Below, piece after piece: positions 17,485 through 25,323 of a DNA stretch of 42,402 bases. The translations under genes and the position numbers were made by a program. The stretch comes from Opitutia bacterium UBA4506 (GTDB taxonomy: Bacteria; Verrucomicrobiota; Verrucomicrobiia; Opitutales; Puniceicoccaceae). The DNA is taken from assembly GCA_002388665.1 (NCBI GenBank), contig DGMY01000071.1, positions 1 to 42,402 of the forward strand, read 5' to 3'. The notes beneath the pieces were generated by a model, which made no database searches, was not told the origin of the DNA, and was given only the letters and a program-made list of their open reading frames with translations. The first letter of the stretch is position 1. The number at the start of each line of letters is the position of its first letter.

Positions 17485-18478
17485 TATTCTCCCATCTTCC
17501 CTCCAGGAAATCCTCGGCCGCCGGGGTAGGATCCCGTTTGTCGAGTACTGTGATCTCGCCCTGTATCATCCCGGGGACGGCTATTACCGTCAGTCCTCGA
17601 CCCGCGTGGGAGCGACCCGCGAGGCAGATTTTCAGACCAATCTTGCCGTGAAGAGCTTGTTTGCGCCGCTAATCATTGAGGCGGCGCGAACACTGCTGGA
17701 TGGGGAAGCACTTGCGGAGTATCGGTTCGTTGAAGTCGCCGCCGAGCCGGAGTCCTCGTTGCTGAGTGATTTGGACTCTCCATTTGCCTCGTCCGAGGTC
17801 GTCCGCTTGGGGGATCCGATTCCATCGCTCGGGGGCAAGGTCATTCTTTTTGCCAATGAGTGGTTGGACGCGCAGCCATTTGCGAGGATGATTTTTGAGG
17901 AGGGCTCTTGGCGTGAGGCTTTTGTCGAAATCGGTTCTGACGGGAACCTGTGCGAAAGTACGGGGGAATTGACCAGTGGAGATGCCCGCTCATTGATGGC
18001 TGCGCTGCCTGAGGTAGCACCAGAGGGTTACCGACTCGATTTATCTCCCAGGGCCGACGCGGTATTGGCGGATTATCTAGCCTCCCCTTGGAAGGGACTG
18101 TTTTTGACCCTCGATTACGGATCCAGCTGGGAGGCGTTGACCCACAGCCTGCCCGCGGGAACCGGACGGGCCTATTTTCGTCATCAGCAAGAAGGCAATT
18201 TACTGGCCCGCCCGGGGAAGCAGGATTTGACCTGTAATGTGTGTTGGGATCGAGTTGCTGCTGTGCTGGAGGAAGCCGGTTTCTCGGTTGGAGGTCCGCA
18301 GCGCCAGGAGGCCTTTTTGTTGGAGAAGGCTGCCGATTCTATCCGAGAGATTGTCGAGGGTGGGGCCTCGGCCGAGGCGGGTGCGCGGCGGGCCCGCCTG
18401 ATGCAGTTGCTCAATCCCGTACATTTCGGGGCTGCATTTCAAGTGATGTGGGGCCGGCGAGGTCTTGCTGCCTCGTAG
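17477..18478 (+). CDS. MidA/NDUFAF7-type SAM-dependent methyltransferase
   Basis: The 333-residue protein matches the MidA (DUF185) family: CDLALYHPGDGYY near the N-terminus, the VEVAAEPES acidic motif-I region, FANEWLDAQPF, LFLTLDYG and the ending block GKQDLTCNV with RRGLAAS close to the C-terminus. The eukaryotic relative NDUFAF7 methylates an arginine of a complex I subunit; the bacterial substrate is not settled. Motif I is degenerate (VEVAAEPESS instead of VELGPGRG), which could weaken SAM binding. ATG 17477 overlaps the MFS stop, the arrangement expected for coupled genes; an upstream in-frame start inside the MFS gene is rejected. Confidence 0.82.
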   Translation: MPDILPSSLQEILGRRGRIPFVEYCDLALYHPGDGYYRQSSTRVGATREADFQTNLAVKSLFAPLIIEAARTLLDGEALAEYRFVEVAAEPESSLLSDLDSPFASSEVVRLGDPIPSLGGKVILFANEWLDAQPFARMIFEEGSWREAFVEIGSDGNLCESTGELTSGDARSLMAALPEVAPEGYRLDLSPRADAVLADYLASPWKGLFLTLDYGSSWEALTHSLPAGTGRAYFRHQQEGNLLARPGKQDLTCNVCWDRVAAVLEEAGFSVGGPQRQEAFLLEKAADSIREIVEGGASAEAGARRARLMQLLNPVHFGAAFQVMWGRRGLAAS

Positions 18479-18500
18479 ATTTCATCGTAAGACCACCTAC

Positions 18501-18977
18501 ATGAAGAGCCGAAGAGAACAACTCGGCCTGTTGGCCCATCCGGAAGGTGGGGCTTTTCGGGAGTTATATAAATCGACGTCAAAGGTCTCTCCGGCTGACG
18601 AAAGGTCGCAGCGCTGCGCCCTAACGCATATCTATTTCGAGTTGGCCGGGAAAGAGGTGAGCCGATTTCATCGCGTTGCCAGTGATGAGATATGGCATCT
18701 ATACGAGGGCGAGGGCGTCGCGCTGTATCAGTGGACGGAGGGCTCTGACACCATCGAGCGGATCGAGCTTGGTGGGGTAGATCGTCCGCACTGCCATCTG
18801 ATCCCAGCCGGAGTTTGGCAGGCCGCCGCGCCACTGGGAGATACGGTCCTCGTCGGCTGCACAGTGGCGCCGGGCTTTGAGTTCGAGGATTTTCTACTGA
18901 TCGATCCGACGGGTGATACTGCTGAATCGATTCGTTCGATTGATCCCGAACTCGAGCGATTCATAACGGGAATCTAG
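18501..18977 (+). CDS. DUF985 cupin-like protein
   Basis: The 158-residue protein has the DUF985/Cupin_5 pattern: LLAHPEGGAFRELY at the start, then HIYFEL, SRFHRVASDEIWHLYEGE (cupin-type His/Glu ligands) and VGCTVAPGFEFEDF near the end. The family is a single beta-barrel of unknown activity, possibly an epimerase or lyase on sugars. An upstream in-frame TTG at 18465 would overlap the methyltransferase end; the ATG at 18501 fits the family length. It probably shares a transcript with the two genes before it. Confidence 0.85.
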   Translation: MKSRREQLGLLAHPEGGAFRELYKSTSKVSPADERSQRCALTHIYFELAGKEVSRFHRVASDEIWHLYEGEGVALYQWTEGSDTIERIELGGVDRPHCHLIPAGVWQAAAPLGDTVLVGCTVAPGFEFEDFLLIDPTGDTAESIRSIDPELERFITGI

Positions 18978-18997
18978 TGGGGGATCTAGTGTTGCCG

Positions 18998-19360
18998 CTA
19001 GACCGCTTTGAACCATTCCTGAAATTTTTCACCGATTAGCGGAACGGGCTTTTGAGTACCTTGAATCGCTCCCATTAGTCCAAAGAGCCATAGGACCAAT
19101 CCGGCCAAATAGCCAACTGCGGCTGTAATCCATCCGAGAACCGGAACCACCGCAACCACGCCGCAAACCAGCATCAGGAGCATTATCCCGAGCGATTGGC
19201 GTATATGGAACGAGCCCAGTGCGCTCTTGGGGTTGTTCATGATCAATGCGACGATCCAGCCGATTAGGGTGATGTACGCCACGATCGCCACGATCTTGGG
19301 ATCGTAGCTAGTAGGGGTTCTTGGACTTTCGGGTGTTGGTGAAATTGGTTCGCTGCTCAT
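18998..19360 (-). CDS. DUF4870/Tic20-like small membrane protein
   Basis: The 120-residue protein has a Ser/Pro/Thr-rich N-terminus (about 1-18) and three to four hydrophobic segments with the family's IVAYITLIGWIVALI, SFHIRQSLGIML and YLAGLVLWLFGLMGAIQG blocks. Function is unknown. It lies convergent with the DUF985 gene. Confidence 0.8.
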   Translation of the reverse strand: MSSEPISPTPESPRTPTSYDPKIVAIVAYITLIGWIVALIMNNPKSALGSFHIRQSLGIMLLMLVCGVVAVVPVLGWITAAVGYLAGLVLWLFGLMGAIQGTQKPVPLIGEKFQEWFKAV

Positions 19361-19726
19361 ATCTTCCAGTTTAGTTGAAATTTGATCCTCGTTGAAGTCG
19401 AAAATGTTGCGGAACGGGTGTGGGATTGGAGTTGACCTTAGAGCGACACTCCGACTTTCTCAGCCTCGAATCTAATCAATGGGTCACGTTTTAAGTCGGC
19501 CCGCCCCAGTTAATCAGCAAACCAGACATCAGCATCCAACGACAGAGCCGCCCCTAAGGCCTCTGTTTCAATTCTCAATTTATAGCATTTTCGTCGCGGT
19601 TTCGGTTTGCCGGGGTCTCTGGATTCTCCAAGCCGTTTCGTCGACGAATTCACAGGACGGTTTGGAAGGCGTCGTTTCCAAAAAGTCCGTACTCAATTCG
19701 ACGCACTATCTAGACAAGGAAATAAA
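19361..19726 (+). other. Upstream region of the RNA-binding protein gene
   Basis: No gene is supported in these 366 bp. An in-frame extension of the RRM gene reaches 19607 but carries no conserved residues. A TATAGC word at 19581-19586 in an A/T-rich stretch may be a -10 element; it would give a leader of about 135 nt. That leader contains short inverted repeats such as TCGTCGACGA near 19650. Confidence 0.3.
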
Positions 19727-20053
19727 GTGGACATCTACGTGGGAAATCTTCCCTACAACATCGACGGAACCGAGCTTGAACAGCTCTTTGGCGAATATGG
19801 CGCCGTAGAACGGGTTTACCTGATCTCGGACCGCGAAACCGGCCGCCCTCGCGGTTTTGGTTTCGTAACCATGAACGATAACGACGAAGCGAATGCAGCG
19901 ATCGAAGCACTCAACGGCCACGAAGTGGACGGACGGGCGCTGAAGATCAATGAAGCTCGCCCTCGTGAGGAGCGCGCTCCTGGCGGAGGTGGCGGAGGAC
20001 CACGCGGAGGCCGAGGTGGCCAAGGCGGCGGTGGTTTCCGCGGACGCCGATAA
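19727..20053 (+). CDS. RRM RNA-binding protein with Gly/Arg-rich tail
   Basis: The 108-residue protein is one RNA recognition motif followed by a flexible RGG-like tail. RNP2 is IYVGNL at 3-8 and RNP1 is RGFGFVTM at 42-49, both with the aromatic residues that stack on RNA bases. Residues 85-108 are almost only Gly, Arg, Pro and Gln. Such proteins are RNA chaperones, many cold-inducible. GTG 19727 is chosen because AAGGA lies 6 nt upstream and RNP2 then begins at the usual place. A strong terminator follows, so the gene is probably monocistronic. Confidence 0.95.
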   Translation: MDIYVGNLPYNIDGTELEQLFGEYGAVERVYLISDRETGRPRGFGFVTMNDNDEANAAIEALNGHEVDGRALKINEARPREERAPGGGGGGPRGGRGGQGGGGFRGRR

Positions 20054-20090
20054 GGCATCGCTGAGAAGAATTTTTCTTCGAACCTAACAG

Positions 20091-20120
20091 AAAGGCCCGC
20101 ATTTGCGGGCCTTTTTTTTT
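20091..20120 (+). terminator. Intrinsic terminator of the RRM gene
   Basis: A perfect 10-bp stem (AAAGGCCCGC/GCGGGCCTTT) with an ATTT loop runs into nine consecutive T residues, 38 nt after the RRM stop. Confidence 0.95.
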
Positions 20121-20144
20121 GAGGGTGCCGAGAGCGAGCTCTCG

Positions 20145-21059
20145 TTACTGATTCGGTTGATAGTCGGCCAAGTCAGACCGAACGGCGTTTCGGCTCCACA
20201 GGCGCATGTCGCGGAGTTCGTCGATCCCGAGGGTCTCCACGCTTCCATCGAGGAATGCGCAGACTGCTTTCCCTCCGTGGCGAAACGACACGTTTCCGTG
20301 AAGAGGGGGGATGTTTTCGACCGGACCTTCCGCAGGCCATTCGGTCCCGATTGGACAATTTGGTGCGGTCACCCGGTAGTATCCAACCATTTCCTCTGGA
20401 GAATACTCCCCGTGAATGTTGATCTCCCGCTGCCCTGCAGACGCAAAGACGATGATCCGCTCAAAGTTTGCTAGAGTCTGAATCACTTCTCCCCTTTGCG
20501 ATGGCTCGAGGCTGCCGTCGCGGCTCATCGCGATCCCACCCACGAAAAAATCGTTCATGCCGAGTGCGGGTCTGAGGCTCACTCCGTAATCATAGAGGGA
20601 TCCTCGATCGCCGAATACCTCCTCGATCTGCTCCTCGTTGCCATTGAGAAGAATGGTGCCCTCCAAATTGTATTCGAGGTAGGGCACGATTCGCCACGGG
20701 TAGCGAACCGGAGCCTCCATGAAGCTGACCGTCCGATTGGGCAGGGCAACCGACTGGGCGTTCCGATCATAGCCCAGCATGTACCGCCCCCCATTCTCGT
20801 TGGCGTAGACCTGATAGGCTGTGGCGAGGTTTCGCCCGGCCGCGATCTCTTTGGTGCGCCGGGCCGTGCCGGATGCAGAGTGCCCCATGGCGTATGCGAG
20901 ACCCCCGAAAGCCCCTATGATCGCGATGACCACGAGGAGCTCAATCAGGGAGAATCCGCCTCGGGAGCGGCTTCCACTAAGAGATGAGGACGCTTTGCCG
21001 CGCGGGACGTTGAGCCTGCTCGAGAGGCTGGGGAAGAGATTTATTTGCATTAATTTCAT
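20145..21059 (-). CDS. Prepilin-type N-terminal methylation protein (pseudopilin-like)
   Basis: The protein (304 residues from ATG 21059) has a basic leader of about 34 residues, a class III prepilin cleavage site GG-FSLIELLVVIAIIG and one transmembrane helix. It then has a globular domain ending with the spaced HGGK...AFLDGS motif (H-X9-DG-like) of the pseudopilin-type proteins that are abundant in Verrucomicrobiota and Planctomycetota. It should be processed by a prepilin peptidase and sit on the inner membrane facing the periplasm. Its function is unknown. A TTG at 21083 is a further possible start, and ATG 21050 is in frame too. It diverges from the PEP-CTERM gene across the inverted repeat. 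Confidence 0.88.
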   Translation of the reverse strand: MKLMQINLFPSLSSRLNVPRGKASSSLSGSRSRGGFSLIELLVVIAIIGAFGGLAYAMGHSASGTARRTKEIAAGRNLATAYQVYANENGGRYMLGYDRNAQSVALPNRTVSFMEAPVRYPWRIVPYLEYNLEGTILLNGNEEQIEEVFGDRGSLYDYGVSLRPALGMNDFFVGGIAMSRDGSLEPSQRGEVIQTLANFERIIVFASAGQREINIHGEYSPEEMVGYYRVTAPNCPIGTEWPAEGPVENIPPLHGNVSFRHGGKAVCAFLDGSVETLGIDELRDMRLWSRNAVRSDLADYQPNQ

Positions 21060-21114
21060 TTTGAGATCGACACTCAATATCAATTGGAATTGAAAATGAG
21101 AGTCAATCTCATAA
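21059..21114. promoter_or_regulatory. Extended inverted repeat between divergent pseudopilin-like and PEP-CTERM genes
   Basis: Centred on the GG at 21086-21087, the two flanks are reverse complements at 22 of 27 positions (21059-21085 against 21088-21114). Each arm carries a smaller dyad, GAGTGTCGATCTC on one strand and GAGAGTCAATCTC on the other. The arms end at the start codons of the two genes. It could be a shared operator or an inverted duplication of one start region. Confidence 0.6.
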
Positions 21115-21116
21115 AT

Positions 21117-22019
21117 ATGAAGTATAAATCAAACACTCTCACGACTCTCGGAGTGACGGCCTTACTGGCCTCCGCGAGTATCTCTTACGCGCAGTCAGCG
21201 CTCACTCCTCTCGAGGTGACTTTCGGTGGAAACACCAAGTACGACGGGTGGTACAATCTATCTTCTTCATTGAAGGAAGATGTGGAAGTGCACGGGGCGC
21301 TCTATGACTTTCCGGGGAACTCCGGCTACGGGTCGTTTCCCGGCTATGGTGCCTGGCCGCAAGCGATTGGCTCGCAGTTGAACTCGAATCCGGGATCGGC
21401 TGCCGCTCTTTCGAAGTTGGCCAATGGCTCGGGTGGTGGGGCCTACCCCTCGGGGGGGAGCATGTACTTTGGCGGCTTCAGCGGAGACCAGAATGTGGAT
21501 GGAGGGACTCTTGGAGTCTTGGAGTCTTCGCCGGTGCTGGATGTTCAAACGATCATCTTTCAGATCGAGATCGGAGAAGCGTTTGCTTACGACTACTTCG
21601 TCGACGGGTTGGGGGTAGAGCAGGTTCCCAGCTTGACGATTTCCTACGGAGTGGGGGAGGAGGTTACACTGAATGCCGATATATCGACTTTGATAGACTC
21701 TCTCCTCACCGATACGATCGAGATGCCGACCGGCGAGGGTGGTACGATGGAAGAGGTGGACATCTACACGAATCTCTATGGCTACCAGTGGGACGTGAGT
21801 GGCTATTCGGACATTGTCGACTTTTCGGTCTCCTTCACAGCGGTTCAACACGCTCAGTTGTATTCGCTACAACTCGATCAGAGCGACATCGCCTACGGAA
21901 CGACCTCAATGATTCCATCGGCGGTACCAGAACCTGCCGCGATGGCGCTTCTTTTTGGTGTAGCATCGAGTTCCATCGTAGTCCTGCGGCGTCGTCGGGT
22001 CGAAAAGACGGAGATCTAG
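21117..22019 (+). CDS. PEP-CTERM sorting-domain protein
   Basis: The 300-residue secreted protein has a signal peptide (MKYKSNTLTTLGVTALLA..., cleavage after SYAQS near 25), a Gly/Ser/Tyr-rich middle and a C-terminal PEP-CTERM signal: VPEP, a hydrophobic stretch, then RRRR near the end. Such proteins are cleaved and anchored by an exosortase and usually travel with exopolysaccharide; no exosortase is in the window. The passenger is not recognised. ATG 21117 gives a normal signal peptide; in-frame ATG 21096 and TTG 21084 lie inside the inverted repeat and are alternatives. Confidence 0.88.
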   Translation: MKYKSNTLTTLGVTALLASASISYAQSALTPLEVTFGGNTKYDGWYNLSSSLKEDVEVHGALYDFPGNSGYGSFPGYGAWPQAIGSQLNSNPGSAAALSKLANGSGGGAYPSGGSMYFGGFSGDQNVDGGTLGVLESSPVLDVQTIIFQIEIGEAFAYDYFVDGLGVEQVPSLTISYGVGEEVTLNADISTLIDSLLTDTIEMPTGEGGTMEEVDIYTNLYGYQWDVSGYSDIVDFSVSFTAVQHAQLYSLQLDQSDIAYGTTSMIPSAVPEPAAMALLFGVASSSIVVLRRRRVEKTEI

Positions 22020-22048
22020 AGTAAACCGAACATCAGACTGTTTCATTC

Positions 22049-22082
22049 GGCGGGTCTCTCCAAGCGAGGGGCCCGTCTTTTT
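22049..22082 (+). terminator. Intrinsic terminator of the PEP-CTERM gene
   Basis: A 12-bp stem with three G-T pairs (GGCGGGTCTCTC with GAGGGGCCCGTC), loop CAAGC and five T residues lies 30 nt past the stop codon. Confidence 0.85.
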
Positions 22083-22091
22083 ATCAGCAAG

Positions 22092-22121
22092 CCGGCCCCA
22101 ATGCGGACGCAAAGGGGCCGG
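22092..22121. other. Strong stem-loop between the convergent PEP-CTERM and ilvB genes
   Basis: CCGGCCCC/GGGGCCGG forms an 8-bp stem, with an inner TGCG/CGCA stem in the loop. It lacks an adjacent T-run on either strand, though the minus strand has TAAAAA about 8 nt on. It may terminate ilvB or stabilise its 3' end. Confidence 0.5.
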
Positions 22122-22160
22122 AGAACTGGCGCTGCTGTGTGACGCGACAGGAAGAGGGTC

Positions 22161-23849
22161 TTATGCGAGTGTCTTCGCAGTTTCCGTGTGCCGGATCATA
22201 TCCCGGTTGGCTCCACCCGGAGGCACCATTGGCAATACCTGTTGCTCTACGCAGATGGGAGCGTTGATCAGGACAGGTCCGGGTTGGGAGAACGCTTTGA
22301 GTAGTGCGGCCTCGATATCGTTTTCTTCTGCGAGGTCCACCCCCTCAAATCCCATCGAGCGGGCCATCATGGCGAAATCCGGTCCGTTTTGAAACTTTGA
22401 GGCGAATAGCCGCCGTTGAAAGAAAAGTGTTTGCTGCTGATGAACCAGCCCGAGGGACTGGTTGTTCATTAGAACCACCTTCAGGTTCGCTCCGGCTTCT
22501 GCTGCGGTAATCATCTCTTGATTGTTCATGAGGAAACTGCCGTCGCCACTGATGCAGACCACGGTTCGCTCCGGTTCAGCGAGGGCTGCACCGAGGGCGG
22601 CTGGAAGTCCGAATCCCATGGTGCCGAGTCCGCCGCTCGTCAACCATTGGCGGGGGCGGGAGAAGGGGAATGCCTGAGCGGTCCACATCTGGTGTTGGCC
22701 GACATCGGTAGAGATGGTGGCATCCCGCCCGGCGTATCGAGCGACTGCGTGGATCAACCCGTAGGGAGTGGAAGGATCTTCGACCCCGGGCATGACCATG
22801 GGGTGTTCCTCTTTCAGTTTTTCGATGTGGTCGTTCCAGTCCTGCCTCTGCCGTTGGGGGAGGCGGATGAGCAATTCCTCGAGGACGAGTCGGGCATCGG
22901 CGCGAATCGCGACTGTCGGCTGGCGAATTTTCCCGATCTCACTGGCGTCGACATCGACGTGAATGACCTTCGCGTGGGGACAAAACTCGGCGACCTTTCC
23001 CGTGGCCCGGTCGTCGAAACGGGCTCCGATGGCGATGAGCAAGTCGCACTCCTCCAACGCAAGGTTGGTGTAGGGTGCCGCGTGCATCCCGAGCATGCCC
23101 AAATATTGCGGGTGGTCAGACGGAAGAGCTCCGAGAGACATCAGAGTGTTGACTGTCGGCAAATGTGAGCGCTCGGCCAGCGACCTTGCATCGGCTGATG
23201 ATTCACTGTGTATGATGCCTCCGCCGAGGTAGAGAATCGGGCGCTTTGCGGATTCAATGAGGGAGATCGCCTGCGAGAGTTGAGCGGGGTCTGGCCGCAT
23301 CGGGGCGTCGGGCAATCCGATCTCCGGCCAATCCTCAAATTCCACCGTCGCGTTTTGAACATCCTTGGGGATGTCGATCCATACGGGTCCCGGCCGGCCG
23401 CTGGCTGCAATGCGGAAGGCCTCGGGGATGATGGTCAACAGGTCCTCCGCCGACTGTACCAAATAGTTGTGTTTGGTAATAGGCAGACTGAGGCCGAATA
23501 CATCGACCTCCTGAAATGCGTCGGTTCCGATGAGTGCTTGGGGAACTTGTCCGCTGATGCAGACCACCGGGATAGAGTCCAGTTTAGCGTCTGCGATCGC
23601 AGTGATGATATTGGTCGCCCCAGGGCCACTCGTAGCGAAGCAGACCGCGGTCTCTCCGGTGGCACGGGACATCCCTTGGGCGATAAACCCCGCCCCTTGT
23701 TCGTGGCGTGCCAGAACGTGGCGGATCACCGGACGACGCGCGAGTGCGTCGTAGAGGGGGAGGTTCGCCCCGCCGGGAATTCCCGCGATGGTGCGAATCC
23801 CCTGGCGTTCCAGCAGGCGGATTACGAGTTCGGCTCCGGTCATTTTCAT
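22161..23849 (-). CDS. ilvB: Acetolactate synthase, large (catalytic) subunit
   Basis: The thiamine-diphosphate enzyme condenses two pyruvates to acetolactate (or pyruvate with 2-oxobutyrate) at the entry to valine, leucine and isoleucine synthesis. The 562 residues match the biosynthetic catalytic subunit. Glu50 (ARHEQGAGF) is the cofactor-activating Glu, TSGPGATN and GTDAFQEVD follow, a central FAD-binding domain covers the middle, and GDGSFLMNNQE is the thiamine-diphosphate/Mg motif. No ilvN regulatory subunit, ilvC or ilvD is adjacent, so the regulatory subunit must be elsewhere. ATG 23849 is followed by an in-frame ATG two codons later. Expression is very probably set by the attenuator directly upstream. 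Confidence 0.96.
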   Translation of the reverse strand: MKMTGAELVIRLLERQGIRTIAGIPGGANLPLYDALARRPVIRHVLARHEQGAGFIAQGMSRATGETAVCFATSGPGATNIITAIADAKLDSIPVVCISGQVPQALIGTDAFQEVDVFGLSLPITKHNYLVQSAEDLLTIIPEAFRIAASGRPGPVWIDIPKDVQNATVEFEDWPEIGLPDAPMRPDPAQLSQAISLIESAKRPILYLGGGIIHSESSADARSLAERSHLPTVNTLMSLGALPSDHPQYLGMLGMHAAPYTNLALEECDLLIAIGARFDDRATGKVAEFCPHAKVIHVDVDASEIGKIRQPTVAIRADARLVLEELLIRLPQRQRQDWNDHIEKLKEEHPMVMPGVEDPSTPYGLIHAVARYAGRDATISTDVGQHQMWTAQAFPFSRPRQWLTSGGLGTMGFGLPAALGAALAEPERTVVCISGDGSFLMNNQEMITAAEAGANLKVVLMNNQSLGLVHQQQTLFFQRRLFASKFQNGPDFAMMARSMGFEGVDLAEENDIEAALLKAFSQPGPVLINAPICVEQQVLPMVPPGGANRDMIRHTETAKTLA

Positions 23850-23904
23850 TGGATCTGTATTTCTGTGGGTCGTTTGTCCCCGAGATCGGTCCGGCGCGAA
23901 TCAT

Positions 23905-23938
23905 AAAAAACCCCCGCCGGACGAATCCGGCGGGGGTT
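23905..23938 (-). terminator. Attenuator terminator upstream of ilvB
   Basis: Read on the minus strand, a perfect 13-bp stem AACCCCCGCCGGA/TCCGGCGGGGGTT with a TTCG loop leads into a run of six T residues (two of them in the stem). It lies between the Val-rich leader peptide and ilvB, about 55 nt before the ilvB ATG, so it must be read through for ilvB to be made. Confidence 0.93.
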
Positions 23939-23958
23939 AAAAAAATCTTTGAAGTTTT

Positions 23959-24036
23959 CTACGCCCGCGCGAATTCGTTCGAGGTCACGACGACCACGAC
24001 GACTTTGACTAGCAGGACTACGAGAGTTAACTTCAT
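23959..24036 (-). CDS. ilv-type leader peptide (attenuation)
   Basis: A 25-codon frame starting at ATG 24036 encodes MKLTLVVLLVKVVVVVV followed by TSNEFARA and a TAG. It contains nine Val and four Leu, including six Val in a row at codons 12-17, the products of the pathway served by the next gene. The last six sense codons can pair with the 5' arm and loop of the downstream terminator: nine pairs, a one-base bulge, then five pairs. Ribosomes stalled on Val/Leu codons would thus favour an antiterminator, while ribosomes reaching the stop codon would cover it and allow termination. There are no Ile codons, unlike many enterobacterial ilv leaders. No Shine-Dalgarno is visible. Confidence 0.85.
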   Translation of the reverse strand: MKLTLVVLLVKVVVVVVTSNEFARA

Positions 24037-24049
24037 GTACAATTGGGAG

Positions 24050-24077
24050 GAGAATCATTTTGACCGAAGGCTGTCAA
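24050..24077 (-). promoter_or_regulatory. Possible promoter of the ilv leader
   Basis: A perfect TTGACA lies at 24077-24072 on the minus strand. The -10 candidate 15-17 nt further (GATTCT or TTCTCC) is poor. If used, transcription would start only a few nucleotides before the leader ATG, which fits the missing ribosome binding site. Confidence 0.35.
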
Positions 24078-24341
24078 AGGAAAAGGAAGCGCGGATCGGC
24101 AGCCATCAATCGAACAGGACCAGCCGTGCCACCCGGGTTCTGAGTTGTCCAGGGTCTGCGCTTTGGAGGGGAGACTCGAGGAAGGGTGGGGATTTCTGGC
24201 GCCGATTTGGGGGTTATCGACTTGCGTAAATAATTAAGGGAGGGGGAAATGGAATGTGGGCTTTGCCATGTTGGTATGGAGCGAGGAGGTTGATCGCCAG
24301 TCTCGCTGGATTCGATTGAGGCATCGCATGAAAGTAAGTTT

Positions 24342-25050
24342 ATGAAACAAGAAGAAGTCGCATCACTGTTTGACCAGCACGCTGCCTCCTATGACGAGAA
24401 GTGGGGGCGACTGGCCCCTTTGAATACCGCATTGCATCAACTGGTGGAGGCCGCGCTTTCGAATGTTTCCGGATCTGCTCGGATTCTCTGTGTGGGAGCG
24501 GGTACGGGTGCAGAGATACTCTATTTGGCGAACCGTTTTCCAGGCTGGCATTTCACCGCGGTCGAGCCGTCGGGCGGGATGCTGGAGATCTTTCAACGCA
24601 AGGCAGAAGAGCAGGGGATTTTGTCGAGGTGCTCCTTGCACGAGGGATTTCTCGAAACGCTCCCCTCTGGCGGTCCGTTTGATGCCGCGACCGCATTACT
24701 CGTGTCGCAGTTTATTCAAGACCGAGAGCAGCGGATCGCGTTCTTCGGGGGGGATTGCGGCTCGGCTACAGGAGAATGGGCTCTTGGTTTCTTCCGATTT
24801 GGCGGGAGACCTGGGTGCCGCCGATTGCCCGGTCACGCTTGATATCTGGCCCCGCGTGCTGAACGGTTCCGGGAGCTTCGGAGATGAGGAGGTCGTACGA
24901 ATGCGGCGTTCCTATGAGCGCGATCTCGCAGTCCTCCCAGCTGGGGAAGTTCAGGAGATGATCGCAGCGGGTGGATTTGAGCGCCCGGCGCAAATTTATC
25001 AGGCAGGAATGATTCATGCCTGGTTTACCCAAAAGTCCGGGGGTAGTTGA
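24342..25050 (+). pseudogene. Class I SAM-dependent methyltransferase with a frameshift
   Basis: The first part (ATG 24342) encodes a methyltransferase N-terminus with FDQHAASYDEKW and motif I ILCVGAGTGAEIL, followed by FTAVEPSGGML. Similarity breaks at a run of seven G at 24747-24753. The +1 frame continues the fold as IAARLQENGLLVSSDLAGDLG through to the TGA at 25048-25050. With six G the product would be 235 residues, a normal size for the family. Either the gene is broken, the run is phase-variable, or it is a sequencing error. The sequence beyond the run is otherwise intact with no extra stops, which favours an error or a recent event. The substrate is unknown. Confidence 0.75.
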
Positions 25051-25268
25051 TCGATGAGTACCGCGATCGAGATCTGAATCGTCTTCGCGAGTGCGGTCGC
25101 TTCGATCGTGGTAAACCTGAGTGTACCTTGCTTTACCCTGGCGCACTGCAGTTTGAGGTGCGGTTCCCGGGCTGCGCCGTTCCGGTCGTGGCGGGTGAGC
25201 CACTCAACCTTATGGGCTCCTAGTGTTTTGTGGATTCCCCTAAAGAGTGTCCGGTCCTCGCTAGGCAA
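25014..25268 (-). CDS. Hypothetical small protein, 84 residues
   Basis: The frame fills the otherwise empty gap between the methyltransferase and the adenylate kinase-like gene and overlaps the methyltransferase tail by 37 bp, convergently. The product (MPSEDRTLFRGIHKTL..., ending PPDFWVNQA) has balanced composition, with basic and hydrophobic residues mixed as in a folded protein. No family was recognised. Third codon positions look as G+C-rich as in neighbouring genes. The evidence is composition and position only. Confidence 0.45.
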   Translation of the reverse strand: MPSEDRTLFRGIHKTLGAHKVEWLTRHDRNGAAREPHLKLQCARVKQGTLRFTTIEATALAKTIQISIAVLIDQLPPDFWVNQA

Positions 25269-25323
25269 TATTCGGAGTTCTTACCGTTTGCCTGATCGCA
25301 AAATTTTCCTCAACTTCGGATTT

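Noticed and set aside
19607..19726. Longer N-terminus for the RRM protein
   Set aside because: The added residues are not conserved, and the GTG at 19727 has a proper AAGGA at good spacing.
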